Made by a program: the position numbers and the translations under genes. From NCBI GenBank assembly GCA_002007465.1, contig LNAC01000032.1:7122519-7186518 (forward strand): 64,000 nucleotides of DNA, given 5' to 3'. How positions within the stretch are numbered: the stretch's first letter is position 1; each line of letters opens with the position of its first letter. This stretch comes from Ailurus styani (lineage: Eukaryota > Chordata > Mammalia > Carnivora > Ailuridae). The notes under the pieces were generated by a model. It was not told where the DNA came from. It ran no database searches and was given only the letters and a program-made list of their open reading frames with translations. Shown here in pieces: positions 53,517-63,814 of the stretch.

Positions 53517-54152
53517 AAACTGTTTCTGTTTTTAAATTAAAAAAATGTTTAATTTGTTAACAAGGAGCATTTGATAGAGTGGTAGAAAAAGCACAGCCAT
53601 AGAGACTGTATGGAATCAAGAGCAAGTGTGTTAACAGATTGGAAAATATTAGTGGGCTTTTCTTTCAAAAATACCGTCCATGTATTCTTGTCGACCAATT
53701 CTGTCTCTGCTGTCTGGATTATCTCTAGTGTCTTTTTGTTTTCACTCTTCTGACAACTGTGTAACCAATTCTGTATTTTAAATCTCCGTGTTTGAAATAA
53801 CCAGTGTGTTTTCTGTTTTCTTGGCAGGACACTGACTGAAGTGTTATGTTTTAAACTGAATAAAGATAAAAGTGTGTTTTTGCCTCCTAATTGGTGCCTG
53901 GCACTGGGCAACCATTTTAAACTGAGGCAAAATAACTGAGATACATTTTTTTTGCATATCTGAATTACAGTGTGAATGAAATTTGCGACTTCACTATACA
54001 TCTCCATTTTCTACTTTTTGCATCTTAGAATTTCATTTAGGATTAATGTTTCTTTGTTACAGTTCTGCTAATGAAACTTAACAATCCTGAGCAAGATAAT
54101 TCCAGACTTCTCAGGATTTTTTACAATTAGTATTCAGAGTAAATGTTTCATT
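53517..54152. other. unassigned sequence with a long chance frame
   Basis: A 152-codon minus-strand frame (53,549-54,007) is the longest outside repeats. Its composition (Lys, Ser, Leu, Thr) fits AT-rich non-coding DNA, and I recognise no domain, promoter or splice structure. I treat it as non-coding. Confidence 0.35.
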
Positions 54153-54167
54153 AGAAATGTTTTCCTA

Positions 54168-54366
54168 GGGGCACCTGTGTGGCTCAGTAGTTAAGTGTCT
54201 GCTTTCAACTCAGGTCATGATCTGGGGGTCCTGGGATTGAACCCCGCATCGGGCTCCCTGCTCCGTGGGGAAGGCTGTGTCTCCCTCTTCCACTCCCCCT
54301 GCTTGTGTTCCCTCTCTTGCTGTCTCTCTCTCTCTGTCAAATAAATAAATAATATCTTAAAAAAAA
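54168..54366 (+). repeat. CAN-SINE, older large subtype
   Basis: 'ggggcacctgtgtggctcag', 'gtcatgatctgggggtcctg', CT-rich linker and an AAATAAATAAATAATATC tail. A perfect 15-bp TSD, agaaatgttttccta, lies at 54,153-54,167 and 54,367-54,381. Confidence 0.96.
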
Positions 54367-54381
54367 AGAAATGTTTTCCTA

Positions 54382-55890
54382 AAACTGTAAGTTGGCTCCC
54401 TTTCAAGTTTGAGATGCTACATATTATTGTTTTCATATAAAGCAGATCATGGTTTTTAGTAATTTTCATTTATTTAAAAACATGTGATAACTTCAGGGAC
54501 TTCTATTATGATTAACCCAGTGGAGGCTTTACCAGCATTATCTATTCTGCTTCTTACCAAATCCTACCCACTGTATAAATACTTAGAAAGCTTTCTTATC
54601 GCAGGGCTATGGTCACTTATTAAATTATAACCTACTTCCTTTCAAAAAAGATCACTGGATCACACATAGTATAATAACATAAAAATTAAAGAAATATATT
54701 TACAAGGAAAAGAGATTTAGAATGTTGAAATGTAATTTTAGAAAGTTATTAATACACAGAAATGTATGCTGCAAGGTTCAACAAAACCCTTAAAAGAGAA
54801 CTACACATTTATATTTAGTTCCAAACTCATATATTTAGTTCCAAACATCAAAGTCAAAAGACACTATTATGAAGTAAAGAGAAACACAGTCTATATAATA
54901 ATAATAATAATAAATGCAGATAGACCTAAGAAGTCAATATTCTTCTGGTTACAAAATTTGAAGAAAATTTCTCCACAAGTTTAGTATTTTGGATGCTTAA
55001 GAATAGGACAAAAAACCTTGGAATGAACAGTATGAGCAACAACATCCTTAAAATCAAAACAGTCTGTTTTGTGCAACTCTTTCCTATAGTGTCCTTCAAT
55101 GGAAGTGGAGGGTATAGGGCCAAAGCATGATGTAGTAAATGCAATTCTCTCTAAGTGGGTAGTACAGAAACAAACAAACAAAAAGCAAATAAGTTTACTT
55201 AACATCTGAGTTGATCTAAGGATCTAAATTACTTATTGGGCTGAGTGGACTCTAGTCCCCTTAATTAGTCCTTCACGAATATTATTTCTTGCACTTCAAC
55301 TTTTGATAAAAGTTGACCAGAGGCAGGTAATTGAAGTAATTATTGGAGTAATTATTTGGTGTTACTGATTGAAGTACATGTATTTTTAAAACTCATATAC
55401 TTTGAAAAGTATTTATTTTAAAAATCAAGTGAGCAAAGAGAAAAAAGTAAATGTCCTCTTATGAAAATTAAGGTGCCTAATGTAGACTTTGTCTTGAGGA
55501 GGCATTGGCCTACCTCTGCAGAGCAGAGGCCTGGGGAACACTGTAGACACTATAAAGATTTTTCTCAGAAAACAATTCTGGATCTGCTCCAGGATACGGG
55601 CAAATCAATAAATAAGGTTCCAAAGTTCTATAATGTAGACCATGGCTTTGACAATTTTAACCTGGGAAATTTTCAAAGCAAAACTGCCCATAGGAAAATT
55701 TTAGAAATCCATTTGTGAAATGCGTAAATTTGAGAGCTTCCCAGAGAATCTTCTGGGGAAACTTATGGAATGTACCCCATGCTAGTAAAAAGTATTGACA
55801 TACTGTTTAGAGTTGTTGACTTCAACCGACTGAACCTTGGAGGACTTTGGCCAGAAATGTGAATTGTGTGGTCAGAGATAAATTGGACTT
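54382..55890. other. long unassigned AT-rich stretch
   Basis: About 1.5 kb; contains a (TAA)n at 54,896-54,912 and a duplicated 'catatatttagttccaaac' near 54,829. The 85-codon frame at 55,461-55,718 resembles no protein I know. Confidence 0.35.
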
Positions 55891-55905
55891 AAATGAACTC
55901 TTTCT

Positions 55906-56117
55906 TTTCTTTTTTTTTTTTTTAAAGATTTTATTTATTTATTTGACACAGAGAGAGAGATTACAAGTAGGCAGAGAGGCAGGCAGAGAGACAGGGAGAG
56001 GAGGAAGCAAGCTCCCTGCTGAGCAGAGAGCCCGATGCGGGCCTCGATCCCAGGACGCTGAGATCATGACCTGAGCCGAAAGCAGAGGCTTTAACCCACT
56101 GAGCCACGCAGGCGCCC
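55906..56117 (-). repeat. CAN-SINE, antisense, young subtype
   Basis: Long poly(T), 'aaagattttatttatttatt', 'cctcgatcccaggacgctga' and 'cactgagccacgcaggcgcc'. A perfect 15-bp TSD, aaatgaactctttct, lies at 55,891-55,905 and 56,118-56,132. Confidence 0.98.
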
Positions 56118-56132
56118 AAATGAACTCTTTCT

Positions 56133-56458
56133 GACTGTTACATGGTAGGAAGACTATTGCATGGTAGGAGCCCAATATAATCACAAAATAGTTCTCTTTT
56201 CAGTTTTTGTTTCTCTGTTTTTTTTGTTTGTTTGTTTTGTTTCTTCTTTTGCAAAGGAATTATATGTGAGTTATAAATTTGAGATTGGTGACTTAATTTC
56301 TGATAGTCTTAATGAGATTGGTGTTAACTGGGTATTTGTCTATAAGTTATTAACAAATTATAAATATTAGGACTTTCCACACAACAGCTCAAGAAAGGTG
56401 GAATATTAGAATAAGTACTCAGAAGCCTTCTGAATTTCTACTTAGTAGATTTGGGTCA
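56133..56458. other. unassigned sequence
   Basis: Short (GTTT)n at about 56,225-56,240; nothing else recognised. Confidence 0.3.
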
Positions 56459-56470
56459 AAACCATATGTG

Positions 56471-56560
56471 GGGCACCTGGCTGGCTCAGTGGGTAGAGCA
56501 TGCGACTCTTGATTTAGGGGATGGGAGTTCAAGCCTCCTGTTGGTTGTAGAGCCTTCTAA
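56471..56560 (+). repeat. short old CAN-type SINE, tail lost
   Basis: 'gggcacctggctggctcagt', 'gtagagcatgcgactcttga', 'gttcaagcctcctgttggtt'. It retains tRNA-like A and B box regions. The TSD aaac(c/t)atatgtg lies at 56,459 and 56,559. Confidence 0.87.
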
Positions 56561-56570
56561 ACTATATGTG

Positions 56571-56808
56571 TTGAAGGAACCCTCAGTGACTGAACTTGTG
56601 TATAATGAGTCATACCTCAGTCACATAAAATGGCCTCTGTCCTCTGAGTGACCTCGTGCCTTCTTTATTAAAATTTCTAATTTTAATTCAGGTGCTATAG
56701 GATGCAGAACTTCAGGAGTAGATCAGCAAACATCACCATATGAGGGTGGAAGGAAGTGAGAAGGATAAAGGAAGTCGGCAAGTTCTAAGGCTTTAAAAAA
56801 AATTGAAG
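56571..56808. other. unassigned sequence
   Basis: No gene or repeat identified. Confidence 0.3.
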
Positions 56809-56825
56809 CCAACAATTTTTTCTTT

Positions 56826-56954
56826 TTTTTTTTTTAAAGTAGGCTCCACACCCAGTGTTGGGCCCAACATGGGGCCTGAACTCAAGACCCCAAGATTAAG
56901 ACCTAAGCTGAGATCAAGAGTCAGACGCTCAACCTACTGAGCCACCCAGGCACC
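56826..56954 (-). repeat. short old CAN-type SINE, antisense
   Basis: Poly(T), 'aaagtaggctccacacccag', 'aactcaagaccccaagatta' and 'ctgagccacccaggcacc'. A loose TSD (caacaattttt / caacaacatttt) flanks it. Confidence 0.88.
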
Positions 56955-56965
56955 ACAACAACATT

Positions 56966-57248
56966 TTCACCTTTAGTCTCTCTTCAAAAGTTGCAAAACT
57001 TATGTGAGTTTAGTGTGAGTAAAATAGTATAAAGATAAATTAAAAAAATGAATGATTAATCATTTTTCCCACCTCCTTTTTCACCTACCCCCTTCTCCTG
57101 GGCCTCACAAGTGACAAGCATTCACAACCTGATGTCCACCCTTCCACACACTTCTACATGCTCATTCATTCCCAAATCCATATGTACACAGATGTGAACC
57201 TCATGAGTCTTGAATTCAGCTTCTCCTTTCTCTCAATGGACCTGGATT
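56966..57248. other. unassigned sequence
   Basis: No gene or repeat identified. Confidence 0.3.
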
Positions 57249-57263
57249 TGGACTATCTTTTTT

Positions 57264-57306
57264 CTTTGTCTTTGTCTTTTTCTTTTTCAAAAAGATTTGT
57301 TGATTT

Positions 57307-57353
<47 letters not shown>

Positions 57354-57533
57354 AAAGCACGAGCAGGGGGGAAGGGCAGAGGGAGAGGGAAAGAGAGACT
57401 CTCAAGCAGACCTCCTGCTGAATGTGGATCCCGATGTGGGGCTCAATCTCACGACACTGAGATCATGACCTAGGCTGAAATCAAGAGTCAGATGCTTAAT
57501 TGACTGAACCACCCAGGTGCCCCTGGACTATCT
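57264..57533 (-). repeat. CAN-SINE, antisense, larger old subtype
   Basis: (CTTTGT)n tail, about 20 GA units at 57,311-57,350, 'gggctcaatctcacgacact', 'aaatcaagagtcagatgctt' and 'accacccaggtgcccc'. A 15-bp TSD, tggactatctttttt, lies at 57,249 and 57,534. Confidence 0.95.
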
Positions 57534-57548
57534 TTTTTTTTAATGGAC

Positions 57549-57682
57549 ATTGAGTAGTTGCTATAGCAGCCTGGGCTATGAAATGAGGGCTGACAAGAAA
57601 CTTGGAGAGAGCACAGCAGAAATGGCTCTAGGGTCTTAGGTAGGATGACTCAAATGGCTGAGGTGACTTGAATGATTGGGGT
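57549..57682. other. unassigned spacer
   Basis: Nothing recognised. Confidence 0.3.
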
Positions 57683-57697
57683 TGGAGATCTATTTCT

Positions 57698-57903
57698 TTT
57701 TTTTTCTTTTTTTTTTTTTAAAGATTTTATTTATTTATTTGACAGAGAGATTACAAGTAGGCAGAGAGGCAGGCAGAGAGAGAGAGGAGGAAGCAGGCTC
57801 CCTGCCGAGCAGAGAGCCCGATGCGGGCCTTGATCCCAGGACCCTGAGATCATGACCTGAGCCGAAGGCAGAGGCTTTAACCCACTGAGCCACCCAGGCG
57901 CCC
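57698..57903 (-). repeat. CAN-SINE, antisense, young subtype
   Basis: Complete copy ending 'gagccacccaggcgccc'. A perfect 15-bp TSD, tggagatctatttct, lies at 57,683-57,697 and 57,904-57,918. Confidence 0.98.
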
Positions 57904-57918
57904 TGGAGATCTATTTCT

Positions 57919-58790
57919 AAGACAGCTCCTCCATTACACATCTCTCCTGGGCTGTGAAGGCTGAAGAAGCAACTCAGCTGGGATTGTCGGTGGAGTCTCT
58001 GTCTCTACCTAGCTCTATCATGGCCGGTTCCGGGTAGTCAGATTTCTTCTATGGAGGCTCAGGTGATTCCAAGGCTTAGCAATGGAGAAACTGCATGGCT
58101 TTCTGTGACATCACTCTAAAAATCACATGGTATTGCCTCCTCTGTCAAAAGAGTCACAGGCCCACCCAAATTCATAGGATGGGCACATGCGCCCCACCTT
58201 TGGATGAGAGGTATGTACAAAAGTTGTGGTCACTCCTTAAGAGTCCTCATGCGTAATAGTTATCTGAGAAGCTCATACTTGCGTTGTATCAAAATGGGGT
58301 ATGGAAAAGCTTATGGGTGGATAATTTTGGGTTACTCTTTTAAAAATTGCTCTTTGAAAATATAGGGCTGAGTATATTCTGAGTCTAACCAGGCAGGACC
58401 ATCTTCTTCCAGATTGTAAGTGCCAATGGAGATCTTCAGTGTGAAAATCAGCCTGCCAGAGAAGAATTGACTGAATCATGGCAAGAATTCCTCAATTATG
58501 TATTTTATTTAGCTTGAGCTGTTTAGCACCTCTTCTAAAGGTAAAAACCTTACTGAAGCTGAGGTAGAAATAGTCCTGGGCCACAAAGTTCAGAGTCATT
58601 GCCCTAAAAATAAGCTGAGAAAAGCAAACTTCTCAGGCATCACGTGTGCTTTGGACGTGCATAATCTCACCCAACACAGTGATACTGTCGGCTTCCCTAT
58701 CTCCACATCTGCTTTCATTAGTGGTTCCAGCAATGGAACTCAGGCCCTGCACAATCATTTATTATGTGTAAGGGTTCACAGTGCAGCAAG
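57919..58790. other. unassigned sequence
   Basis: About 870 bases with no gene or named repeat. Confidence 0.3.
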
Positions 58791-58799
58791 AAGTTTACA

Positions 58800-58935
58800 G
58801 GAGAACTATGGCTAAGTAGTGGGCATAGTACCAGGTGCTCAGATATAAAGATGAATAAGCCAGGGTGGTTGGTTACAAGGAACACACAGGCTGGTGGGTG
58901 TTTCAGGCATGTGAACAGATAAACTGCAACACAAG
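58800..58935 (+). repeat. ancient mammalian repeat, MIR/L2-like, family unresolved
   Basis: 'gtaccaggtgctcagatata', 'aagatgaataagccagggtg' and 'gcatgtgaacagataaactg' follow a common 'aggtgctgggaatacaaagatgaataagacatgg...' repeat. Confidence 0.45.
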
Positions 58936-59239
58936 GCATTACTTGTAAATGAACCAGGTGATCTCAGAAGGCAATCTTCCTGCCTGGGTGTTCACCTGGA
59001 TTAGCACCTATAACCACTACCTCTCTGCCCTATCTGAGCCTTTGAACCTTATCTCTTATCTGGCCTTCTAGGATGTCTCTTTGATAGTCTTCAAACCTAG
59101 TTTTTCCCTCTGCCTAGGTTTTTTGCTTTAAGTTCTGACCTGTATTTTTATCTATTTCCCTAGCCGTCTCCCTCCCCCCAATATTCTATTTCAATGCTGG
59201 TTATTGCGTCTGTGCTCTAAAGCTTGAGGGTAAGAGATT
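58936..59239. other. unassigned sequence
   Basis: No gene or repeat identified. Confidence 0.3.
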
Positions 59240-59365
59240 CATTCATTAAAAATATATAAACTGAAGAGTGACTATATGCTGGGCGAAATGTTAGATGCTG
59301 GAGATACAGTGGTGAGGTGGTTAGACACAATTCCTGTCTGTTTCAAGGAGCTTAGTTCTAGCATG
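59240..59365 (+). repeat. ancient mammalian repeat, MIR/L2-like, family unresolved
   Basis: 'gactatatgctgggcgaaat', 'gttagatgctggagatacag' and 'caaggagcttagttctagca' resemble the same class as the copy at 58,800. Confidence 0.5.
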
Positions 59366-59599
59366 ATGCCTCCTTAACTCTTGGAATTATATGCCCAGCT
59401 CGTCAAATGTGGAATGGTGTAGACCCTGAGAAAAAACATAGAAGCCTTTCTAGTCAGGTGAAATTTGATCTGTTTATTTATTTTTTTAATGAAAAAATCG
59501 TTTTCCAGGTTGGAATGGGGATAGAGTAGGGAAGATCAGACATTTCACGCAGAAGGCATAACATAAGCAAAAAGTAGCAAGGGTGCAGTTTGGGAGATA

Positions 59600-60560
59600 A
59601 AGAGAAATTCGTTTTTGAGTGTAGTGAAGCATATCAGTGATGCTGGACAAGTAGGTTGGGGTCATACTGGGAAGGGCCTTGTGTGGATGGCCCTTCTGAT
59701 TAAGTGTGGACTTAATCTAATAGACAAGGGAGAGTCAGCACAAACTTATAATAGGTTTGTGACAAAATTGGATTTGTTGTTTGTTAAGAAGATAAAGTCA
59801 GGGGGATGGTCTCAGAAGCGGGGGAAAAAGAGGGGCACCTGGGTGGCTCAGTGGGTTAAGCCTCTGCCTTTGGCTGAGGTCATGACCTCAGGGTCCTGGG
59901 ATGGAGCCCCACATCGGGCTCTCTGCTCAACAGGGAGCCTTCTTCCCCCTCTCTCTCTGCCTGCCTCTCTGCCCACTTGTGATCTCTCTCTCTGTGTGTC
60001 AAATAAATAAATAAAATCTTAAAAAAAAATTAAAAAAAAGAAGTGGGGGAAAAGACAAGTGACAGGAAGTTGACATAACTTAGGAGACTATTGTATTAGC
60101 TTAGATTAGAACAAAGAGGAATGAGAGCCTGAGGAAAATATTGCAAGAGGGAACAGAGAGTAGAGATTAATTCTGTGACAGCATTTTAAGGTAGAATCAA
60201 GAACTCTTGGCCACCCATGAGTATGGAACACTTGATGAATGGTTAAGATCATGAACCTATGGTGAAAAAAAGGGAAGAGGAGCAGATTTTGTAAAATGAA
60301 ATCAAGTTTTGTTTTGGATACTTGGACATTCAAATGAAATGAATAGTAGGCAGTTGGAGACTTTGATAGGAATCTGAAAAGGGAGACAAGATGGGCTAGA
60401 GACTCACATTTGGAGGCCAGAAGTGAGGCAAAGGGACAGAAAATTAAGCTAATATTTGGGAAAAGAGAAAAAAAGTCAACAAAGATGTGGAATCAGTGAA
60501 TAAGGAGGAGAACCAGGGAAAGATCAGCCTCCTAGAAGGGAGGAAAGGTCAAATAGATGA
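59600..60560 (-). repeat. L2 remnant, antisense, interrupted by a SINE
   Basis: 'gggaagggccttgtgtggat', 'gtgacaaaattggatttgtt', 'ggagactattgtattagctt', 'gttttggatacttggacatt', 'gtaggcagttggagacttt' and 'agggaaagatcagcctccta' match the reverse complement of the L2 ORF2 region in order. The SINE at 59,831-60,038 interrupts it. Confidence 0.68.
59831..60038 (+). repeat. CAN-SINE, young subtype, inserted in L2
   Basis: Complete: 'ggggcacctgggtggctcag', 'catgacctcagggtcctggg', AAATAAATAAATAAAATC, poly(A). The TSD agaag(c/t)gggggaaaa lies at 59,814-59,830 and 60,039-60,054. The apparent 131-codon frame at 59,615-60,010 is L2 fused to SINE. Confidence 0.97.
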
Positions 60561-61865
60561 GTAGTGTTGCTTTGCTGACCAAAGTTCTGTGAGTGCCGGC
60601 GTCAGGTGTTGGCCATGTCATGACAAAGTTATAATAAGGTCAGTTGTCAGCCCTACCGCTTGGAAGGTTGCCACTGATGGTTGCACCAAAGGTGATATCC
60701 TGTGTATTTCCTGGCCCTCCGTCTTGGTTCTTGCCAACTGGGAGTTAGAACGGAGTTAGAACACTTCCCAGATTGGTCTCACTCCAGAGAAAGAGAAGAT
60801 TCAAGAAACTTGGTGCACCATTTTCCAAAACTTGGAAGACATCATTGTTGTGTCTCAGGAGATGATAACACTTAGGTTTGGCCTTAAACCTGTTTTCTGT
60901 GCCTGAATTTCTTTTGCCCTGTTTTTTTGGTTGAATACAAATTTTTGTTTTCTTTTATATTAGAGATGTTTTTGAGTGTACATGTTATGAAATTTTATGC
61001 TGGACAATATTTCACATTATTCTAATAACTTCCTCTCTAGGGAAGTAGTAAGAATTTTTTCTTTCCTCATCAAACATAAATACGCAAGCTGACCTGAAGA
61101 GAAGACTTGTCCAAATGTCATTTGTTTCCATAGTTTACTCATTTATTCATTTAATTTGCACTGGGAAGTGTATTAATTATAAATGCTCCACTTGTTTAGG
61201 ATGAGTCATTTAATTTGCTCAGCTGCTGTGAGTAGTGTTTGATATCAAAGGATCTGGGCTCAGTTCAGATGCTAAGTGACACTTAACTGGGGTGTGGTGT
61301 AGTTAGGGCAGAATGATCTTGGCTAAGTGCCTTAGAAGGATTAATATCCAAATGTTGGATTATCTAGCTGGATGAAAGCACTGCTTGTAGAGTAGAAGAG
61401 AGTAGAGCAGCCAGGTGACCTGGAAATAATCGTAACAGTGGAGGAAAGTCACCATAAAACCAAATCAAACCAAGTCAAACCACTTAGTCTTCCCTGGGAA
61501 GGAGATATTGGGACAGGGCTAATGGGAGCCCTGAGTTTCACTTCCAAGATTTCGTCTTTGTACTCCCTCATTGTTTATAGCATTTTCATTTTTATTCCTT
61601 GTAAGTGACACAGTCCTGTGTGACGACTCCTTCCTTCTTTTTAAAAATTAGATGTTAATCAGCAGTGTAATTGAGGCTTTCCTGTTTGGCTTAGGAATGA
61701 AAGTGGTCCATTAAATGCATTTAACTAGGCTTTCTTTCAGATCAGAATCTCTGTTGTAAAAACACAGTGGCAACCACGCCACAGCTATCGGCTCGTATCC
61801 CCTCAACTCTCTGTGTACCAGCTGTATTTTTCTTACTTTATAGTGAATACCTTGAGCACAGCAGA
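60561..61865. other. long unassigned, repeat-poor stretch
   Basis: About 1.3 kb in which I recognise no repeat. 'ggagttagaac' is duplicated at 60,740-60,762. 61,190-61,255 contains an AP-1/MARE-like 'gatgagtcat', an E-box 'cagctg' and a TCF-like 'atcaaagg'. It could be regulatory, but short motifs occur by chance. Confidence 0.35.
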
Positions 61866-61869
61866 CACT

Positions 61870-61998
61870 AGCCTTTCACCCATCTGTCCATCCAGTCATT
61901 TACCTAAAATATGAGTATCTCCGTGTCAGACACTGTGATGAATTTTAGAATGACCAAGACATAGTCTTTTCCCTCGAGGAGCTCACAGTCCAGTTACG
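61870..61998 (+). repeat. ancient mammalian repeat, MIR/L2-like, family unresolved
   Basis: 'gtgtcagacactgtgatgaa', 'ccctcgaggagctcacagtc' belong to the class seen at 58,800 and 59,240. A MER5-like element abuts its 3' end. Confidence 0.5.
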
Positions 61999-62001
61999 GT
62001 G

Positions 62002-62158
62002 GTGGTTCTCAACCGTGGCTGCACATATGATCACTTGGTTGCTGGGCTTCCCTTTTAGGAAGTCTGTTGGATGCTGCTAGAGTGTCACCTGGGTTCTCCA
62101 ATATATTTTTTAGAACTTCCAAGGTGATTCCAGGAGGGAAGCAGATTGAGAGCCACTG
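62002..62158. mobile_element. hAT-Charlie nonautonomous element (MER5-like)
   Basis: Near-complete short DNA transposon: 'gtggttctcaaccgtggctg' at one end and 'gagagccactg' at the other are imperfect terminal inverted repeats. Interior pieces 'tgatcacttggttgctgggc' and 'aaggtgattccagga' fit MER5-type elements. Confidence 0.75.
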
Positions 62159-62247
62159 AGTTAGGCACTTAGGTCTACATTATGTTAAGTTCTATAACAA
62201 AGAAAAAACAGAATTTTGCTGGCTCATAGAAGGAAATACAGTCATAT

Positions 62248-62284
62248 TTTTGAGAGAGAGAGAGAGTAGGGGGAGGGGCAGAGA

Positions 62285-62325
<41 letters not shown>

Positions 62326-62448
62326 TTAAGCAGGTTCCATGCCCAGCACAGAGCCTGACGTTGGGCTCAGTCTCACAACCTTGAGATTGTGACCTGAGCT
62401 GAAATCAAGAGTTGGACACTTAACCCACTGAGCCACCCAGGAGACCCT
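62248..62448 (-). repeat. CAN-SINE, antisense, larger old subtype, tail lost
   Basis: (GA)n-rich linker at 62,251-62,322, 'gggctcagtctcacaacctt', 'aaatcaagagttggacactt' and 'actgagccacccaggagacc'. The T-rich tail is reduced to five bases. Confidence 0.92.
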
Positions 62449-62924
62449 GATCAAACATAGTTCTTACAGTGAACTTCTAGCAGTTTCGGAACAAAAGTGT
62501 AAAATCTGCAAGTAAGACTTTGGCCTGGGAAAATGGCCTCTCAACACAGACCATGTTTTCTAGGTTCCCTTGCAGTGCAGTGTGTCCATGTGACTGATTC
62601 CTGGGTAAGAGGATGTGAGTAGAAGATCTGTGTGCAACTTCAGGCTTTTGCTCTTGGAAAGGTTCTCTCCTCTTCCCCGGGTCTGTCTTCTCACTTACTG
62701 AAACAATGCATGTGATGGTAAGCCACACTGGATTATATGGCTAAAGACAAAAAGATAAGAGGAACGGAGACCTGGATGATTTTACAGAGCAGAGAAATCA
62801 TACCTGCTCAGTTTTATGTGAGAGCAGAATGAACTATCAAATTCAAGCTTCTGCTGCTTTGAGTCTCTGTCATATGCAGTCTGTACCATATCTTAATTAA
62901 CTGTTCCTTCAACTTGCAATTTTT
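62449..62924. other. unassigned sequence
   Basis: The minus-strand frame at 62,477-62,728 has no recognisable domain. Confidence 0.3.
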
Positions 62925-63012
62925 TTAATATAAATATTTTATTTATTTATTCATTTTAGTGAAAGAGAGTGTGCGTGAGCAGAGAGGGATGGAGAGAGAA
63001 GGGGAGGGAGAG
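62925..63012 (-). repeat. CAN-SINE 3' fragment, antisense
   Basis: Tail 'tattttatttatttattcat' and a GA-rich linker only; the tRNA-derived head is absent. Confidence 0.75.
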
Positions 63013-63089
63013 GTTGTTCATATCTTTTTATCTTCATCTTGCTGTTCCCTGTACCTGAACTGCTTTTTCTTTCTTTTTTTTTTTCTGAA

Positions 63090-63625
63090 CTGCATTTTCA
63101 ACTACACTTTCTCCATTATCCAGCTAAACGCCTACTCATTTTTTAAAACTCAGGTTAAATATGACTCTCTCTAGGAAGTCTTCCTCAATATTTCAGTGTA
63201 GAAGTGAGAATCCTTTTATGATTGCTCTCAATAGACCTTGTACCTAATTACAATAATGACAATATACACACTTTATTGAGTATCTACTGTATGTCATGTA
63301 CTTTAGATTTGCTTTGCATAAAATAGCTCATTTGTTCTCACAATAGTTTTATGGGGTGTGTGCATTAAACTCATTTTATAGATGAGAAATCCAGACTTGG
63401 AGAGAAAGGCTAGATAATTTGCCCTCGTTCAGAATATGAGAGTAAATCAGAGAGCTGGAATGCAAAGACAGATAAATCTGGTTCCAATTCCATGTTCTAT
63501 CTACCCTGCCTTTATTATAGCACTTCTCATAAGGCCTCACATTTATTTGTTTACATGTTCACCTGGTCCAATTATGCTCTGGATTCCTCACCTCTAGCTC
63601 ATTGAGGGAGCTCAGTATATACACG
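63090..63625 (+). repeat. L2 3' end split by a MIR
   Basis: 'gcctactcattttttaaaac', 'tctaggaagtcttcctcaat' precede and 'attatagcacttctcataag', 'catttatttgtttacatgtt', 'ctagctcattgagggagctc' follow, in L2 3' order, with the MIR at 63,255-63,480 between them. Confidence 0.7.
63255..63480 (+). repeat. MIR inserted in L2
   Basis: 'actttattgagtatctactg', 'aatagctcatttgttctcac', 'cattttatagatgagaaatc' and 'gagagctggaatgcaaag' follow MIR order. Confidence 0.78.
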
Positions 63626-63814
63626 TTAAATTAACTGAGCTACTCAGTTTTCCTCAGTAGTTTGCCTTCCGGAGTTCTGGTATAAATGCCAGAAAGAGCA
63701 CCACACTGCAGGTGCAGGGCCAAGGGCAATCACGGTCTCGTGCTCTGATTGCTCTCTGGATCGTGTCTCTGTAATTGATCTAGGGCTCCACCTGCTCTGT
63801 GGGGCAGTGGATTT

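Noticed and set aside
56471..56545. tRNA-like sequence with A- and B-box-like parts
   Set aside because: It is the head of a short CAN-type SINE with a TSD; the cloverleaf is not maintained. The same applies to the other SINE heads.
59615..60010. 131-codon plus-strand frame
   Set aside because: It joins antisense L2 to a SINE body; similar SINE-derived peptides recur many times in the window.
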